The notes under the pieces: generated by a model | What the model was told of the DNA's origin: nothing | The model's input: only the letters and a program-made list of their open reading frames with translations | Database searches by the model: none | Made by a program: the position numbers and the translations under genes | NCBI GenBank assembly: GCA_033762075.1 | Contig: JANRLY010000020.1 | Span: forward strand, 1 to 23,329 | Source of the DNA: VFKI01 sp033762075 | Lineage (GTDB): Bacteria; Pseudomonadota; Gammaproteobacteria; DSM-16500 | Direction: 5' to 3' | Length of the DNA stretch: 23,329 bases | Part shown: positions 21,367 through 23,329 of the stretch, piece by piece | How positions within the stretch are numbered: the first letter of the stretch is position 1 | Layout: each line of letters opens with the position of its first letter

Positions 21367-23115
21367 TTAATTACGATACGTCTTCCACAATTCACTCACA
21401 GGCCCTGGTTGCTCAAGCAAATCAGGCAGTGAACCCAAAGCGACAATTTTCCCGTGTTTCAACATGATGACAGAGTCAAATTTAGGCAAAAGATGTAGAC
21501 GATGCAATGACACAATCATTGCTGTTTCTGGAAAGGCTTCAATCACACTCGATAAAATTTCTTTTTCCGTGGGCAAATCGACACTCGATGTCGGCTCATC
21601 CATTAAAATAAGCGAACTATAGCGTGCAGCAAATAAACCGCGCGCAAGTGCAAGACGTTGTTTTTGTCCGACAGAAAGATTTAATCCTTTTTCTCTGATG
21701 TCTGTCTCCAGACCTAATGGCATTCCCTCCAATACTGATTGAAAACCTGCGAGCTTAATAGCAGTTTGCATATCATCCGTTGTGGCCGGCAAATCCAACG
21801 TAATATTAAAAGCAATTGTATTTTCGAAAAGCTCTGGATCTTGCGGGACTAATGTTGTGATTGCTTTCAACGGTTCTAATACATCAAACACAACATCATC
21901 AATCATGAGTTGCACATGAGAAGGCGAATAAAGACCGCTCAAAATATTTAATAGTGTACTCTTCCCTCCTCCGCTCATTCCAATTAATGCTATTTTTTCA
22001 CCTCTTTTGATTTGAAATCCAATACGATCAAATGTGATTTTATGTTTTGATTTTCCTGTATGTGAAAAAGTTAAATCGCTAATCGAAATAGTGTGCCATT
22101 GTCTTGCAATCGATTCGCCTTTTGTCACGTGGGCTAACTTTTCAATATCGCGCAAAATAGGCTGCATGCTATTGATATCGGTATTCATGCGCACCAATTC
22201 ACTGTAATGCATGCTCAATCCATGGAACACGGTGCTCAGATCGTATTGATAACGAAAAATCATAACGATCACACCAATCATGATACCGCCTGAAACACTC
22301 ACAGTATGAATAATATAGCCGGCCAACAAAATAGCTTGCACAGATGAAAGCAACATCATCATCGTAAACCATTTTGTTTCATTCAAAACTGCATCTTTTT
22401 TGAAAAACGGCCATATTTTTATAAGTCGTTGCATCAAATTAGAATGCGTAAGATCACCAAGACGTAATGTTAAAATTGTCGTCATATTGCTTACATAATC
22501 AAATAATACTGCGCCTGCATGATTTTCAACTTCGTTTTCAGCGTCATATAAAGGAATTAATTTTTTATCAAATAAGATGACAATCCAAGTGACAAACACT
22601 GAGGCTACTAAACTTAAAATACCTACAGGGACAGATAACCATAATAAAAACCCAATCGATACTAAAAATTGCACGATCGTCTCAATATACAGGAATTGAT
22701 TTTCAGCAAATTGTCTCAGAGCGGTGGACGCACGCGTCAAGCGGGTAATAATATTGCCTGAATGATGATCTTGATGCCATGTCAAAGGTAGTTGAGTGAG
22801 CTTTTCATAAATATGTAAACGATAAGCTTGCTGAATTTTAAGTGCGATCGTGCGCTCAATGACGCGCGCTGGCCCATGTAATATCCAAAAAACCAGCAAA
22901 ACAGCAACACTCGCAACTAACCAGAAAATAACTTCATGTAATCTTCCCGGCTTAAAATTTTGTAAAACTGTAATCGCACTTCCAAAGGCAAAAGGTCCCA
23001 AGCTCCAAAAAAATTGTGCAACGACATAAGCTAGATAATAACCGACGATGGATTTGCGCCACGGCAAGCCGTAATGCCAAACTGTACGGATGAGACTGAA
23101 GTAGGGATTATTCAT
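21367..23115 (-). CDS. ABC exporter half-transporter (fused membrane and ATPase domains)
   Basis: A 582-aa type IV exporter-fold ABC protein that probably works as a dimer. Residues about 20-310 form the six-helix membrane domain, including the conserved coupling region 'LPLTWHQDHHSGNIITRLTRA'. The ATPase domain (about 343-582) is complete: Walker A G-M-S-G-G-G-K-S-T (379-387), Q-loop Q425 in V-P-Q-D-P-E-L-F, signature L-S-V-G-Q-K-Q (480-486), Walker B L-I-L-M-D-E-P (502-508) and the switch His H538. Every catalytic residue is present, so it should be active. Substrate is unknown: the layout fits lipid, peptide or drug exporters (MsbA-like in architecture only). It lies between glmM and an orphan gene on the same strand; the ribosome binding site is weak. 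Confidence 0.93.
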   Translation of the reverse strand: MNNPYFSLIRTVWHYGLPWRKSIVGYYLAYVVAQFFWSLGPFAFGSAITVLQNFKPGRLHEVIFWLVASVAVLLVFWILHGPARVIERTIALKIQQAYRLHIYEKLTQLPLTWHQDHHSGNIITRLTRASTALRQFAENQFLYIETIVQFLVSIGFLLWLSVPVGILSLVASVFVTWIVILFDKKLIPLYDAENEVENHAGAVLFDYVSNMTTILTLRLGDLTHSNLMQRLIKIWPFFKKDAVLNETKWFTMMMLLSSVQAILLAGYIIHTVSVSGGIMIGVIVMIFRYQYDLSTVFHGLSMHYSELVRMNTDINSMQPILRDIEKLAHVTKGESIARQWHTISISDLTFSHTGKSKHKITFDRIGFQIKRGEKIALIGMSGGGKSTLLNILSGLYSPSHVQLMIDDVVFDVLEPLKAITTLVPQDPELFENTIAFNITLDLPATTDDMQTAIKLAGFQSVLEGMPLGLETDIREKGLNLSVGQKQRLALARGLFAARYSSLILMDEPTSSVDLPTEKEILSSVIEAFPETAMIVSLHRLHLLPKFDSVIMLKHGKIVALGSLPDLLEQPGPVSELWKTYRN

Positions 23116-23154
23116 CTCAGAACAATTCCACGCACATATGCAATGCTAATTATA

Positions 23155-23329
23155 TTACGCTTTTTCAAAAGCTTCTTTAACCACCGTCGCGAGTGATTGC
23201 GCTGTTTGATTGACGATAGATTCAGATTCACCTTCAACCATCACACGCACAACAGGTTCTGTGCCTGAACTGCGCAATAAAACACGGCCTTTTTCGCCTA
23301 ATGACTTTTGCGCATCATTTAAAGCTTTT
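23155..23329 (-). CDS. glmM: Phosphoglucosamine mutase, C-terminal fragment (cut by window)
   Basis: The last 57 codons plus stop (23155-23157) of a gene that continues beyond the window. They contain 'LLRSSGTEPVVRVMVEGE', the C-terminal phosphate-binding loop of the alpha-D-phosphohexomutase family; the VRVMVEGE ending is typical of GlmM, which converts glucosamine-6-phosphate to glucosamine-1-phosphate for UDP-GlcNAc synthesis. The ABC transporter gene follows 39 bases downstream on the same strand. Other phosphohexomutases (ManB/AlgC) are less likely. Confidence 0.88.
   Translation of the reverse strand, partial: KALNDAQKSLGEKGRVLLRSSGTEPVVRVMVEGESESIVNQTAQSLATVVKEAFEKA

Overview
The window comes from the chromosome of an AT-rich gammaproteobacterium, most probably a member of the Legionellales (Legionella/Coxiella/Aquicella/Rickettsiella-like, host-associated). 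Two things suggest this. First, there is the conserved gammaproteobacterial block ispB | rplU-rpmA-obgE ... rpsT | murJ ... ribF-ileS-lspA, with bacterial-type sequences throughout. Second, this block is interrupted and flanked by genes of an intracellular lifestyle: a large ankyrin-repeat protein, a small membrane protein resembling DotV/IcmD (DotP)/IcmC (DotE) of the Dot/Icm type IVB secretion system, and several orphan proteins with effector-like features. The genus assignment is inference.

Layout. 1-149: the 5' end of an ISL3-like insertion sequence (transposase start, terminal GGCTCTTCCCC, presumed 8-bp target site), cut by the window edge. 215-2213 (+): four small genes: a secreted protein, a GNAT acetyltransferase, an unknown, and a host-attachment-family protein. 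2224-6858 (-): DotV/IcmD-like protein, lspA, ileS and ribF, with a 105-bp nested palindromic repeat between ribF and ileS. 6938-7561 (+): an orphan gene lying between ribF and murJ. 7544-9094 (-): murJ, divergent from rpsT (TTG start). 9591-11177 (-): ankyrin protein with a duplicated C-terminal module, sitting between rpsT and obgE. 11240-12924 (-): obgE, rpmA, rplU. 13092-14063 (+): ispB, divergent from rplU, followed by tRNA-Pro(CGG).

From about 14175 to 21300 the window is accessory. It holds a 336-aa protein with a CheD/CNF-like Cys-His arrangement, a 307-aa orphan, an oxyR homologue with both redox cysteines, a divergent three-gene operon (ADP-ribosyl-cyclase-like protein, GYSRG alpha/beta hydrolase-like protein, small orphan), and a 272-aa orphan with no good start codon. 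The window closes with an ABC exporter half-transporter and the C-terminus of glmM (both -).

How it fits together. The housekeeping genes cover isoprenoid-quinone side chain synthesis (IspB), ribosome subunits and assembly (L21, L27, S20, ObgE), cell-wall and lipoprotein maturation (MurJ, LspA, GlmM), flavin cofactors (RibF) and Ile-tRNA charging. The accessory genes look like candidate secreted effectors. The most interesting is the region right of tRNA-Pro, where two proteins show possible catalytic signatures (deamidase-like and NAD-glycohydrolase/cyclase-like), and the second sits in an operon divergent from a redox-sensing regulator. These enzymatic assignments come from motif reading only.
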